Assembly: GCA_963696315.1 (NCBI GenBank)
Contig: CAVOJU010000034.1
Coordinates: 54,324-118,323, forward strand
DNA length: 64,000 nucleotides
Source: CAWKEY01 sp963696315
GTDB taxonomy: Bacteria; Pseudomonadota; Gammaproteobacteria; Methylococcales; Methylomonadaceae
Direction: 5' to 3'
The notes beneath the pieces were generated by a model that made no database searches, had not been told where the DNA came from, and saw only the letters and a program-made list of their open reading frames with translations. The position numbers were made by a program, and so were the translations under genes. Positions 18,534-26,505 of this stretch are shown one piece after another (the first letter of the stretch is position 1; each line of letters begins with the position of its first letter).

Positions 18534-18584
18534 CTGCAGGTGCGCGATTTATCCGCACGGTGCGAATGGATTCGCGACCTGCAG
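18534..18584. repeat. GTAGGTGCG-type palindromic repeat, copy A
   Basis: A 51-base imperfect palindrome beginning ctgcaggtgcgcgatttatc and ending ttcgcgacctgcag. The core ATTTATCCGCAC-GGTGCGAAT is shared with copies near 28.6 kb and 32.9 kb. It lies between pycB and sua5. Confidence 0.75.
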
Positions 18585-18627
18585 CCACAAAAAATCCTTA
18601 ATCATGTTTCAGCGTTACCCAGCCCGT

Positions 18628-19620
18628 ATGAAGCCCATTTTTGCTGACGATGCCGCTATTGCCAAAGCGGCCAAGTTATTACACCAGGGCCGTCTGGTGG
18701 CGTTTCCAACCGAAACCGTTTACGGCCTGGGCGCTGATGCCAGTAATCCTGCCGCGGTGCGGCGAATTTTCGAGGCCAAAGGGCGTCCTGCCAATCATCC
18801 GCTCATCGTTCATATCGCCGATGTTGACAGCCTGAAGCTTTGGGCCGAGCCGGTGCCGGAACTGGCGCTTCGCCTAGCCGCGCGTTTTTGGCCCGGGCCG
18901 CTCGCCATCATCCTGAAAAAGAGAGCGTCGGTGCCGCTGGAGGTCACCGGAGGACAGGACACCATCGCGCTGCGCATACCGAATAATCCGGTCGCCCTGC
19001 GTTTATTGCAGACTTTTGGCGGCGGTATTGCGGCGCCGTCTGCCAACCGTTTTAAACGCATCAGCCCGACCCAGGCCAGCCATGTCGAGGAAGAACTCGG
19101 TGATGTTGTCGACATGATTCTGGATGGCGGCCCTTGTCTGGTGGGTGTGGAATCGACCATTGTTGATCTGAGCGGGCCGCGGCCGGTATTGTTAAGGCCG
19201 GGCCACATTAACCGGCAACAGCTCGAAGACGTGCTGCAGACGGAGCTGGTGCTGTTGCAGCACCCGGAAGACTCAACGCTGCGTGCGCCGGGCCTGATGG
19301 CGATTCACTATGCGCCAGTGACGCTGGCCATGCGCTGCGCCGGCAAAGACTTGCCGGAAATCGTGCAGAACTTGACTGCTCAAGGCAAACAAATCGGCCT
19401 GCTCGTTTATCATCAGAACATCGAGGCTCAAGCGCGGCTCCATAGCATCCGACTTCCCCAGCAAGCCGAGGCTTATGCGCAGGCACTCTATGCCGCGTTG
19501 CGCGAGCTCGACCGGCTGCAACTGGATCTGATTCTGGTGGAGCAGCCGCCCGAAACGGAAGCCTGGCGCGCCATCAATGACCGCCTGAATAAAGCGACGG
19601 TGCCGTTTCATTCAAATTAG
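18628..19620 (+). CDS. L-threonylcarbamoyladenylate synthase, long Sua5 form
   Basis: A 330-residue protein from the ATG at 18628 (MKPIFADDAAIAKAAKLL); an earlier ATG at 18604 would add eight residues. The YrdC-like domain shows the KxR-type and nucleotide motifs GRLVAFPTETVYGLGADA, AKGRPANHPLIVHI and APSANRFKRISPTQASHV. A second Sua5 domain of about 120 residues follows, as in archaeal and Gram-positive Sua5, unlike the short E. coli TsaC. It makes threonylcarbamoyl-AMP from threonine, bicarbonate and ATP for the t6A modification of tRNAs that read ANN codons. It is another bicarbonate user beside the pyruvate carboxylase, though that is probably coincidence. bioA follows 66 bases on. Confidence 0.9.
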   Translation: MKPIFADDAAIAKAAKLLHQGRLVAFPTETVYGLGADASNPAAVRRIFEAKGRPANHPLIVHIADVDSLKLWAEPVPELALRLAARFWPGPLAIILKKRASVPLEVTGGQDTIALRIPNNPVALRLLQTFGGGIAAPSANRFKRISPTQASHVEEELGDVVDMILDGGPCLVGVESTIVDLSGPRPVLLRPGHINRQQLEDVLQTELVLLQHPEDSTLRAPGLMAIHYAPVTLAMRCAGKDLPEIVQNLTAQGKQIGLLVYHQNIEAQARLHSIRLPQQAEAYAQALYAALRELDRLQLDLILVEQPPETEAWRAINDRLNKATVPFHSN

Positions 19621-19686
19621 CCATCACCTTCGCCTCGCGTTGTGCATAATCCCCCAGGCTTCCGAGCATAATCAAAATATCAAGCC

Positions 19687-20967
19687 ATGAACGAAAATAC
19701 CTTGCTCGATCTCGACCGCCGGCACATCTGGCATCCTTACACCTCCTTAGCCGCGCCTGATCCGGTGTATCACGTCGAATCCGCTGCCGGCGTCATGCTC
19801 AAACTCGCAGACGGGCGCGAACTGATCGACGGCATGTCGTCCTGGTGGTCGGCGATACATGGCTATAACCATCCGCGTTTGAATCAGGCCGCGCAAGACC
19901 AGTTGAATTCGATGGCACATGTCATGTTTGGAGGCATCACACATACCCCGGCCATTGAACTGGCGCGGCGTTTGCTCGCCATCACGCCGCCGCAACTGGA
20001 TGCGGTGTTTTTCAGCGATTCGGGCTCGGTCAGTGTCGAAGTCGCCCTTAAAATGGCGCTGCAGTACTGGCAGGCGCAAGGCCAAAGTCATAAGAACCGT
20101 TTTCTGGCGCTAAGAGGCGGTTACCACGGCGATACCTTCGGCGCTATGGCAGTATGTGATCCGGTGACCGGCATGCATCATCTGTTCAGCAACGTGCTGC
20201 CGCAGCATTATTTTGCGCCGCGTCCGGCCTGCCGCTTCGATGCGCCCTGGGATGCAGCCGATATTGCAGATTTTGAAGCCGTCCTGTCCCGCCATGCCGG
20301 GGACATTGCCGCCGTCATCCTTGAGCCCATCGTGCAGGGCGCAGGGGGCATGTGGTTTTATCATGCGGACTATCTCGCAGCCGTGCGCGCACTCTGCGAT
20401 CATTACCAGGTGCTGTTGATCGCCGATGAAATCGCTACCGGCTTTGGCCGCAGCGGCCGCCTGTTTGCCTGCGAACACGCCGGCATCGCGCCAGACATCC
20501 TGTGCCTGGGCAAAGCCCTGACCGGCGGCTATTTATCGCTGGCCGCCACGTTGACCACAGAAGAGGTGGCGCAAGTCATCTCCAATGGCGAAGCCGGCTG
20601 TTTTATGCATGGCCCGACCTTTATGGGCAATCCTCTGGCGTGCAGCATTGCCTCGGCCAGCATTGACCTGTTGCTGGCATCGGACTGGAAAAGCCGGATA
20701 GCGGCGATCGAAACGGCATTACAACTAGGGCTGGAGCCTTGCCGTGATTTGCCCGGCGTCGCCGATGTCAGAGTGCTGGGCGCCATCGGCGTGCTGGAAA
20801 TGCAAGACCCGGTTCCGGTGGCAAAAATTCAGGCCCGCCTGGTCAATGAAGGCATCTGGCTGCGGCCGTTTGGCCGCTTGATCTATACCATGCCGCCCTA
20901 TATCAGCACCGAAGCGCAGCTTGAAAAACTTACCGCAGCTATTTACCGTATTGTCAGCAGCTGCTGA
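19687..20967 (+). CDS. bioA: Adenosylmethionine-8-amino-7-oxononanoate aminotransferase
   Basis: A 426-residue class III PLP aminotransferase. The start RRHIWHPYTSLAAPDPVYHV and SSWWSAIHGYNHP are BioA-specific, since the Trp and Tyr contact the SAM amino donor. PLP residues are visible: DSGSVSVEVALKMA near the cofactor phosphate, the aspartate in LLIADEIATGFGRSG, and the Schiff-base lysine in LGKALTGGYLSLA (about K276). It makes 7,8-diaminopelargonate in biotin synthesis. Its position just after biotin-dependent pyruvate carboxylase may reflect a shared need, but no other bio genes are here. Length is normal and the frame intact. Confidence 0.95.
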   Translation: MNENTLLDLDRRHIWHPYTSLAAPDPVYHVESAAGVMLKLADGRELIDGMSSWWSAIHGYNHPRLNQAAQDQLNSMAHVMFGGITHTPAIELARRLLAITPPQLDAVFFSDSGSVSVEVALKMALQYWQAQGQSHKNRFLALRGGYHGDTFGAMAVCDPVTGMHHLFSNVLPQHYFAPRPACRFDAPWDAADIADFEAVLSRHAGDIAAVILEPIVQGAGGMWFYHADYLAAVRALCDHYQVLLIADEIATGFGRSGRLFACEHAGIAPDILCLGKALTGGYLSLAATLTTEEVAQVISNGEAGCFMHGPTFMGNPLACSIASASIDLLLASDWKSRIAAIETALQLGLEPCRDLPGVADVRVLGAIGVLEMQDPVPVAKIQARLVNEGIWLRPFGRLIYTMPPYISTEAQLEKLTAAIYRIVSSC

Positions 20968-21143
20968 TCCAGGCATACGTCCCGGAAAGCAATGGTGGAC
21001 AGCCTCTCGGTGCAGCCTGCATTATGAAATGATTACTGAATCAAGAGAGTCATCTCAGCTATGTCGCCATGACCGATCTGATGCCAGGCAGACTCGATGG
21101 CGTGGACTTTCAAAAGACATTTTTGGACAGCGAGAACTAAGCA

Positions 21144-21380
21144 ATGCAACCGAAGACAGGCCGCCATCTAAACCCCCAAAAGTTACTGCTCAGTAAATGG
21201 ACGGCCGCCGTGCCGCGCAACAAGGAAAAACATTTTATTGTTACCAAAGTCATTCAACCTGAATCACCGGCTACTCGGATTGAGTTCATCGAAATGGAAG
21301 CGGTTTACTCGGGACGCAGTTTTAGTTGTTCTTGGCGTGAGCTGACCGATGTTAGCCGGTGGCTGCAAGGCTGGCAGTGA
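21144..21380 (+). CDS. TIGR02450-family small Trp-rich protein
   Basis: A 78-residue protein matching the TIGR02450 pattern: LNPQKLLLSKWTA near the start, REKHF-type (NKEKHFIVTKVI) in the middle, LEAVYSGR-like (MEAVYSGRSFSCSW), and a final LTDVSRWLQGW. The conserved tryptophans and the terminal RWxxGW are the family's signature. It is cytoplasmic, with no membrane segment. The function is unknown. The ribosome-binding site is poor. The start could also be the region around LNPQKLL, which is where most family members begin, so about eight residues may be extra. Confidence 0.8.
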   Translation: MQPKTGRHLNPQKLLLSKWTAAVPRNKEKHFIVTKVIQPESPATRIEFIEMEAVYSGRSFSCSWRELTDVSRWLQGWQ

Positions 21381-21474
21381 CTGGATCGGGAGCATAGGCA
21401 ATGCGTTCATGAGCCTGGCCATGAGCGGGTGCGAAGCGGCCTATAGCACCAGCAACCAGGTCGATGAGCTGAAG

Positions 21475-22767
21475 TTACTGGCCGCCATTAGAAGCCAGCA
21501 AACCGGGCAAGCCCAGCGTCAGTCCCGGCCAGTAGGTTATTATCAGCACGGCCAGCAGCAGTATGAAGAAAAACGGCAAGGTGGCCAGGTAAAGCTGCAA
21601 CAGCGGACGCTGGAAGCGGTAGCTGGCGATAAACAGATTCATGCCGACCGGCGGCGTGAAATAACCGATTTGCATGTTGGCGAGAAAAATGATGCCCAAA
21701 TGCACCGGATCGACGTCGTAACCGACGGCTATCGGCAGCAGCAACGGAATCATGATGACCAGCGCCGCGAAGATGTCGAGCATGGTGCCCAGTATCAGCA
21801 GAAAGATATTGAGCGCCATCAGAAACGTCAGCTGGCTGGAAATGTGTTCTTTGACAAAGGCGAACAGCCGCCCGGGCACCTCGGCATCGATCAGGTAATT
21901 GGTGGACGCCAGCGAGACGCCGAGTATCACCAGAATACCCCCGACCATGACCATCGCGTTGCGCATCACGTCCGGCAGTTGTCGTAGGCTGATTTCGCGG
22001 TGTATCAGGACTTCGACAATCAGTACGTAAACCGCCGTTACCGCGGCCGCTTCCGACACTGCGAAATAGCCGCTGTAAATGCCGCCCAGGACGACGATCG
22101 GCAACGGCAGTTCCCAGCGGGCTTCGCGCAGGGCAGCCCAGGCTTCGCCGGTGGTGAACTCGGCCAACGCTAAATGGCGGTTTTGCCAGTAGCTCCAGCC
22201 CGACAGCATGACCAGCATCAGAAGTCCCGGCATGATGCCGGCCAGGAACAGTTCATCGATGGTAAAAGACCGGCCGACGCTCATTTGCTGGGCAATCACG
22301 CCGTACAGTATCAGCGGCAGCGACGGCGCAAACAACAAACCCAAGCTGCCGGAAGTGGTGACCAATCCCAGGCTGAATTTTTCCTGGTACCCGGCCCGGA
22401 TCAAGGCCGGATACAACAATGCTCCCAACGCGACAATGGTGACGCCAGAAGCGCCGGTAAATGCGGTCATCAACGCGCAGGCGGTCAGTGCGACCATGGC
22501 CAGGCCGCCCGGCAACCAGCCCAGCAAGGCCTGAGTCAGACGCATCAGACGCTCGGGTGCGCGGCTTTCACTCAATAAATAGCCGGCAAACGTGAATAAG
22601 GGAATGGCCAACAGTATCGGCATATCGGCCAGGCGGTAGAACTCGATGGCCACGACTGTCAGGTCTACATCATTTTGAAAAAACCCGAGCAAAGCAGTGG
22701 CGGCGATTATCGCGAACAATGGGGCGCCCAATAACGCCAGGACGATCAGTACCAGCGACAGCAGCAT
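21475..22767 (-). CDS. dctM: TRAP transporter large permease, DctM type
   Basis: A 430-residue polytopic protein with about 12 membrane segments. It matches the DctM/TRAP large permease family (PF06808), for example MTAFTGASGVTIVALGALLYPALIRAGY and GIIFLANMQIGYFTPPVGMNLFIA near the C-terminus. It forms the sodium-driven membrane channel of a tripartite ATP-independent periplasmic transporter. Its ATG overlaps the dctQ stop by one base (TAATG). It is the last gene of a four-gene operon and ends about 95 bases from the convergent Trp-rich protein gene. The substrate cannot be read from the sequence. Confidence 0.92.
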   Translation of the reverse strand: MLLSLVLIVLALLGAPLFAIIAATALLGFFQNDVDLTVVAIEFYRLADMPILLAIPLFTFAGYLLSESRAPERLMRLTQALLGWLPGGLAMVALTACALMTAFTGASGVTIVALGALLYPALIRAGYQEKFSLGLVTTSGSLGLLFAPSLPLILYGVIAQQMSVGRSFTIDELFLAGIMPGLLMLVMLSGWSYWQNRHLALAEFTTGEAWAALREARWELPLPIVVLGGIYSGYFAVSEAAAVTAVYVLIVEVLIHREISLRQLPDVMRNAMVMVGGILVILGVSLASTNYLIDAEVPGRLFAFVKEHISSQLTFLMALNIFLLILGTMLDIFAALVIMIPLLLPIAVGYDVDPVHLGIIFLANMQIGYFTPPVGMNLFIASYRFQRPLLQLYLATLPFFFILLLAVLIITYWPGLTLGLPGLLASNGGQ

Positions 22768-23246
22768 TATGAAGACTCCCTGTTGCCTAAGGCCTGTAGT
22801 CCTTGCAGGAAAAACCGCAGGCTCATGATGCCGAAGCCAAACGGGATAATCAGTTCACAGACCCAGGCCGGTATTGAGGCAAATGCCGTCGTCGCTTCCC
22901 GGTAGTCCATCTGCACCAGCCGTCCGCCCTGCCAGGCCAGCAATGCGCAAATGCCAGCTGTGAACCAGAGTGTCAATAACTGCGCCGGATTTTTCAGATA
23001 AGCAGGCAAGGATTTGCTCAACACATCGATGCTGATATGGTTCTGGTCGCGAGTTGCGGCCATCGCGCCCAATAGTGCTAGCCATAACACCAGAATGCGC
23101 AGCAGCGGGTCGGACCAGGCCAAACCGCTGCCCCAAACATTCCGGAGGGCCACCTGGCCTATCGCCAGCACTATCATCAGAGCCAGGGTCGTGACCAGGG
23201 CGATATCTTCCAGGCGTCTCAACCAGGCGGTCAGGCGTCGGCACAT
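22767..23246 (-). CDS. dctQ: TRAP transporter small permease, DctQ type
   Basis: A 159-residue protein with four predicted membrane helices. It matches the DctQ family (PF04290): LRRLEDIALVTTLALMIVLA, WSDPLLRILVLWLALLGA and TRDQNHISIDVLSK. The last is the conserved short segment after TM2. It bridges the periplasmic binding protein and the large permease. It starts five bases after the dctP stop and overlaps dctM by one base. Confidence 0.92.
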   Translation of the reverse strand: MCRRLTAWLRRLEDIALVTTLALMIVLAIGQVALRNVWGSGLAWSDPLLRILVLWLALLGAMAATRDQNHISIDVLSKSLPAYLKNPAQLLTLWFTAGICALLAWQGGRLVQMDYREATTAFASIPAWVCELIIPFGFGIMSLRFFLQGLQALGNRESS

Positions 23247-23251
23247 ACGAA

Positions 23252-24259
23252 TTAAAGGCTCGATGTGTGGGCCTGACGGTAATCAAGCAGATGCTTTTTT
23301 AAAGTATCCATTATCGCTTGGCTGAGCACGCCTTCCTGGCCCATTTTTGCTTTGGTTGCTTCGAGCATGGTGCGCCAGGTCTGGTCGTTTTTATCGGTCG
23401 GCACGAATTGAATGCCCTGCTTGCGTAAAACCTTGAGTGCCTCGGTGTTGTCGCGCCTATTGATGCTATTCAGGTCCTTATAAACCGCCCCGATGACTTC
23501 GCGGACGATTTGCTGGTCTTCAGGCTTGAGTTCGGAGAAGGCTTTGGCCTGGACGATCATCGTCCCGTATAAATAAGCCAGCGGCTCGTCGGTGACATAT
23601 TTAATGCGGGCATGCCATTGCAGGGCGATGGCTCCCATCGGCGAGGCGGCGACGGTATTGATCAGGCCGGTTTGCAGCGCCGTCAAAACATCGGTCAGCG
23701 GCAGCGAAATGGGCGAGACGCCGATGGTCTGGAAAGCGCTCCGGCTGATGTAATCACCTTCGGGAATCCAGATTTTCTGGCCCTTAAGGTCGTCGACCCG
23801 CACCAGCGGTTTATCCGCCATCAGATAGGCAAAACCGCCTTCGCTCAAACCGAAACTGATAAAGCCGTTTTTTTCGAGGCCCTTGATAATCAGGTCATCC
23901 ATGCGTGAACGGACATAATCGACTTCTTCGTAAGAACGGAAAATGAGCGGCAGGCTATAGACTTGCGAATCAGGATAGATTTCTCTCAGTCCGCCACCGG
24001 GAATGATGCCGCCCTGCAGCTGGTTGACATTGATTTTGCGCATGACGCTGGCATCGTTGCCCATGATGCCGCCGGGATAGAAGCGGAAGGTCACGCGCCC
24101 GGATGTGCGTCGGTTAATTTCGTCGGCAGCCTGTCGCATTTTCTCCATCCAGACGGTTCCCTCCGGCGAGGCGGTGGCAATCTTCAGGGTTACCGATAAA
24201 GCGGCCTGGGAAAAAACCATCAGGACTGAAAAAAACAGGGCTGTTGTTAATTTGTACAT
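23252..24259 (-). CDS. dctP: TRAP transporter periplasmic solute-binding protein, DctP type
   Basis: A 335-residue protein with an N-terminal signal peptide (hydrophobic stretch LTTALFFSVLMVFSQAALS). The DctP fold is recognisable: LKIATASPEGTVWMEKMRQA, GRVTFRFYPGGIMGND, and the ligand region GQKIWIPEGDYISRSAFQTI. The last contains the position normally held by the conserved Arg, so the ligand is uncertain. AGGAG stands six bases before the ATG. Together with the upstream TatT-like gene this is probably a TPAT (TPR-associated TRAP) system, whose substrates are poorly known and include hydrophobic ligands in one spirochaete case. Confidence 0.92.
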   Translation of the reverse strand: MYKLTTALFFSVLMVFSQAALSVTLKIATASPEGTVWMEKMRQAADEINRRTSGRVTFRFYPGGIMGNDASVMRKINVNQLQGGIIPGGGLREIYPDSQVYSLPLIFRSYEEVDYVRSRMDDLIIKGLEKNGFISFGLSEGGFAYLMADKPLVRVDDLKGQKIWIPEGDYISRSAFQTIGVSPISLPLTDVLTALQTGLINTVAASPMGAIALQWHARIKYVTDEPLAYLYGTMIVQAKAFSELKPEDQQIVREVIGAVYKDLNSINRRDNTEALKVLRKQGIQFVPTDKNDQTWRTMLEATKAKMGQEGVLSQAIMDTLKKHLLDYRQAHTSSL

Positions 24260-24262
24260 AGT

Positions 24263-25195
24263 TTACTCCTGGAAATAGCTGGAGGATTCGTCCAGCATGC
24301 GCTGGGCTTCCTGTTGCGCCATCGTGTTCGAAAGGGTCAGGCCGGAAACGCTGGGATCGGTCTGCATGACTTCGTGCAGCAATCTATCATGCAGTTCGCG
24401 GTCGTAGATGATACGCGCATAATAGCGCGCCAAAGCCACTTTCACGGCCAGATCATTGCCATGGGACAGTTCAATAGCCCGTTCGAAGTGAGTTTTACCG
24501 ATTTCTGGTTTCCCCCCCAGGGCTGGAGGCAGCTGTGAGCGGAGCAGGCCCAGGTAATAATGAACGCGGCCCGCATCAAAACTTTCGTCGAGTTCGAGCA
24601 TTCTTTCAAAGAGAGCCTCGATTTTTGGCCGGTCCGCAATGGCGTTCCAATCCCGGCTGTGTGCCTGCAGCCAGGCGGCCGAGGTCAGGCCGTAAGTATA
24701 TAGTTCACTGAGCGAATCTTGATCGATCTGCTGCAGTGCCCGTGGAAAGTCGTCGAAAGCCAGCGTATCGATGTTACACAGCTTGGCCTGTTTTAGGCAA
24801 AGTGCCCGCTGACCATAGTTGCGCGCTTTTTCCGTGAGCTTGCGTGAGCGGCCATTATCATTAACCAGCTCGGAGGCATAAAAGGCATAGAGTTTGGCCC
24901 CCGCAATCAGCAAGCCGGCATCGTCAGGATTTTTCTCGATCAATCCATCGGTCATTAACAGATAGGCAGGCAGGCCTTCGCGGACAATGGCGATATCGTT
25001 CTGGTCGAGAATGGCGCTGGCCACCGAATCGGATACGTCATGCAGCGCCGATGCGGCACATCCGGACAACATCGGCAATAAAGCCAACAAGGCTAAGAGT
25101 TTGGGCGGTTTTTGTCGAGCCACAAGGATGTTCCCATGAGTATGAGCGATTACTGTCATGCTTAAAATTATTTCACAGTACAAGCCGAATTTCAT
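24263..25195 (-). CDS. TatT-like lipoprotein of a TPR-associated TRAP transporter
   Basis: Up to 310 residues, with a lipoprotein signal (LLALLALLPMLSGCAAS; the lipobox Cys follows SG). The body resembles TatT (PF16811): EGLPAYLLMTDGLIEKNPDD, GAKLYAFYASELV, GQRALCLKQAKL, then TPR-like helices ending ALARYYARIIYDRELHDRLL. TatT proteins are periplasmic TPR lipoproteins that partner a TRAP binding protein, probably as trimers. The gene precedes dctP by three bases and leads the operon. Start choice is unclear: M13 (25159) and the first ATG (25195) both lack a good ribosome-binding site. The family call is fairly sure from the sequence and context. Confidence 0.82.
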   Translation of the reverse strand: MKFGLYCEIILSMTVIAHTHGNILVARQKPPKLLALLALLPMLSGCAASALHDVSDSVASAILDQNDIAIVREGLPAYLLMTDGLIEKNPDDAGLLIAGAKLYAFYASELVNDNGRSRKLTEKARNYGQRALCLKQAKLCNIDTLAFDDFPRALQQIDQDSLSELYTYGLTSAAWLQAHSRDWNAIADRPKIEALFERMLELDESFDAGRVHYYLGLLRSQLPPALGGKPEIGKTHFERAIELSHGNDLAVKVALARYYARIIYDRELHDRLLHEVMQTDPSVSGLTLSNTMAQQEAQRMLDESSSYFQE

Positions 25196-25465
25196 TCAAA
25201 TACTGTATTAATGCCTGAACAATGGAATTGAGTGTTGAAGCTTTGCCAGCCGGTTTTAATGGCTTGCGATAAATTTGCCGCCGGCATCATCGCCCCTGCT
25301 GTCAGCAATTCGCATTTGAAGCATAGATGATATCCGAACGAATGTTGGATGGCCTTAATCCTGGCACATTTTGATTCCAGAGGCGAACTGGACAATGCCA
25401 ATTTCCAAGGTAGACTCCAGGAAAACTTGATAAGCCGCTTCGAAATTTCTTATCCAACGGCAATT

Positions 25466-25494
25466 TTGAATCGGCAGTTGCTTTAATTTATACA
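25466..25494 (+). promoter_or_regulatory. Candidate sigma70 promoter of a small membrane protein gene
   Basis: TTGAAT (25466-25471) and TATACA (25489-25494) stand 17 bases apart, 33 bases before the ATG of the small gene at 25527. The 331-base gap 25196-25526 holds this promoter and nothing else I can identify. Confidence 0.6.
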
Positions 25495-25526
25495 GTGAAG
25501 AGCCCGATAAAGGGCGGGAGTGAATT

Positions 25527-25685
25527 ATGGGGCCTTATTACCGGGGTACGTCGCAAGGCATGGGTGCCTTTTTTGAACTGTTTTATCAGTATCCGCTGTT
25601 AATGTTGCTTTTTGTGGGCGGCGCAGCCGGCATAGGCATTTTTGTTTGGCGAAGAAAAAAATCGGAGAAACAGTCAGGTTCATAG
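25527..25685 (+). CDS. 52-residue single-pass membrane protein, function unknown
   Basis: A short open frame with a strong ribosome-binding site (GGGAG, seven bases before the ATG) and a well-spaced promoter upstream. The predicted protein has a Gly/aromatic N-terminus (MGPYYRGTSQGMGAFFELFY), one transmembrane helix at about residues 22-40 (PLLMLLFVGGAAGIGIFV) and a basic cytoplasmic tail (WRRKKSEKQSGS), consistent with an N-out orientation. I do not recognise the family. It is opposite in direction to the TRAP operon and to the rhodanese gene, so it seems to be its own unit. Confidence 0.65.
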   Translation: MGPYYRGTSQGMGAFFELFYQYPLLMLLFVGGAAGIGIFVWRRKKSEKQSGS

Positions 25686-25805
25686 TCTTTGCCGAAATCT
25701 GCAAACCAGACGGCAAAATTGCCTCAGTGCACATGCCCGGCTGCCGCTGAATGATTCTGCCGCGCCTACTCGCCGTACAAGTGATCAGGCGCTGAGTGCA
25801 TCAAT

Positions 25806-26204
25806 TTATTCAAAAGCAAGTTCCGAGCTTCGCCAAGCCTTTGCGCCGCCCTCAAGACTAATTAAGTTTCGGTAACCCAATCCATGCAGCGACTTTGCCG
25901 CTGTGTCGGCCATAGGCCCGCTTTCGCAATACAGATAAATGGCTGTATTTTTGTCTTTGGGAAGTTTGTCCTGGTTTTTCTCGATTTCGTTGTAAGGCAA
26001 GAAAAGGTCAGTGCCTTTTATATGCGCTTGCTTGGGCGTATGAACGTCAACCAGGAATATATCTTCATGTTGCATGATTCGGTTTAATTCGGCAGGGGTT
26101 ACCATGCTCAGATAGTCTTGCTTTTGGAAGTTGCAGCCAGTCAGGATGACAGTACACATCAGGATGACATAAAGTCTGTTTTTAGCTAAGGTTTTGAAGC
26201 TCAT
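25806..26204 (-). CDS. Rhodanese-domain lipoprotein
   Basis: A 132-residue protein from the ATG ending at 26204. AAGGG stands eight bases upstream, whereas a GTG at 26213 is less well placed. It has a lipoprotein signal (VILMCTVILTGC, lipobox LTGC) and a rhodanese fold: MVTPAELNRIMQHEDIFLVDVHTP, then the active-site loop YLYCESGPMADTAAKSL with the catalytic cysteine, and a final LEGGAKAWR motif. It would act in the periplasm as a sulfurtransferase or sulfide/thiol sensor, and the substrate is not indicated. It is a single gene between the small membrane protein (opposite strand) and tRNA-Arg, with no clear operon partner. Confidence 0.85.
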   Translation of the reverse strand: MSFKTLAKNRLYVILMCTVILTGCNFQKQDYLSMVTPAELNRIMQHEDIFLVDVHTPKQAHIKGTDLFLPYNEIEKNQDKLPKDKNTAIYLYCESGPMADTAAKSLHGLGYRNLISLEGGAKAWRSSELAFE

Positions 26205-26397
26205 AAAATACACCCTTGTTTAACAACAAAATGTGCGCATGAAGAAGCAATATTGGATTGCCTTGAAAGCATGCGATTACTTTTCTCAAAGCGGGCAACG
26301 CTTGCCATTTTCAGTCTTGCAATATGCTTGCTAACTTATGAATCAAGAACCTGAAAAAGCCAAAGAGCCTAAATGAGAATTTGGGGGAGGAGTCAAA

Positions 26398-26474
26398 TGG
26401 CGCGCCCGAGAGGATTCGAACCTCTGACCTCAGCCTCCGGAGGGCTGCGCTCTATCCAGCTGAGCTACGGGCGC
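26398..26474 (-). tRNA. tRNA-Arg (anticodon CCG), with encoded CCA
   Basis: A complete cloverleaf on the minus strand: acceptor GCGCCCG / CGGGCGC, D arm GCTC-AGCTGGATA-GAGC, anticodon stem CAGCC / GGCTG around loop CTCCGGA (anticodon CCG), and T arm AGAGG-TTCGAAT-CCTCT. The discriminator is G and CCA is encoded. It would read CGG arginine codons. It begins 31 bases after the rep stop on the same strand. The gap to the rhodanese gene shows no attachment-site duplication. Confidence 0.96.
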
Positions 26475-26505
26475 GTGGGCGTATTTTAACCGATCATGAG
26501 TGCAA

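Noticed and set aside
21349..21987. A 212-codon open frame opposite dctM
   Set aside because: Antisense to a well-matched TRAP permease and very Gln/Arg rich, as expected of a shadow frame.
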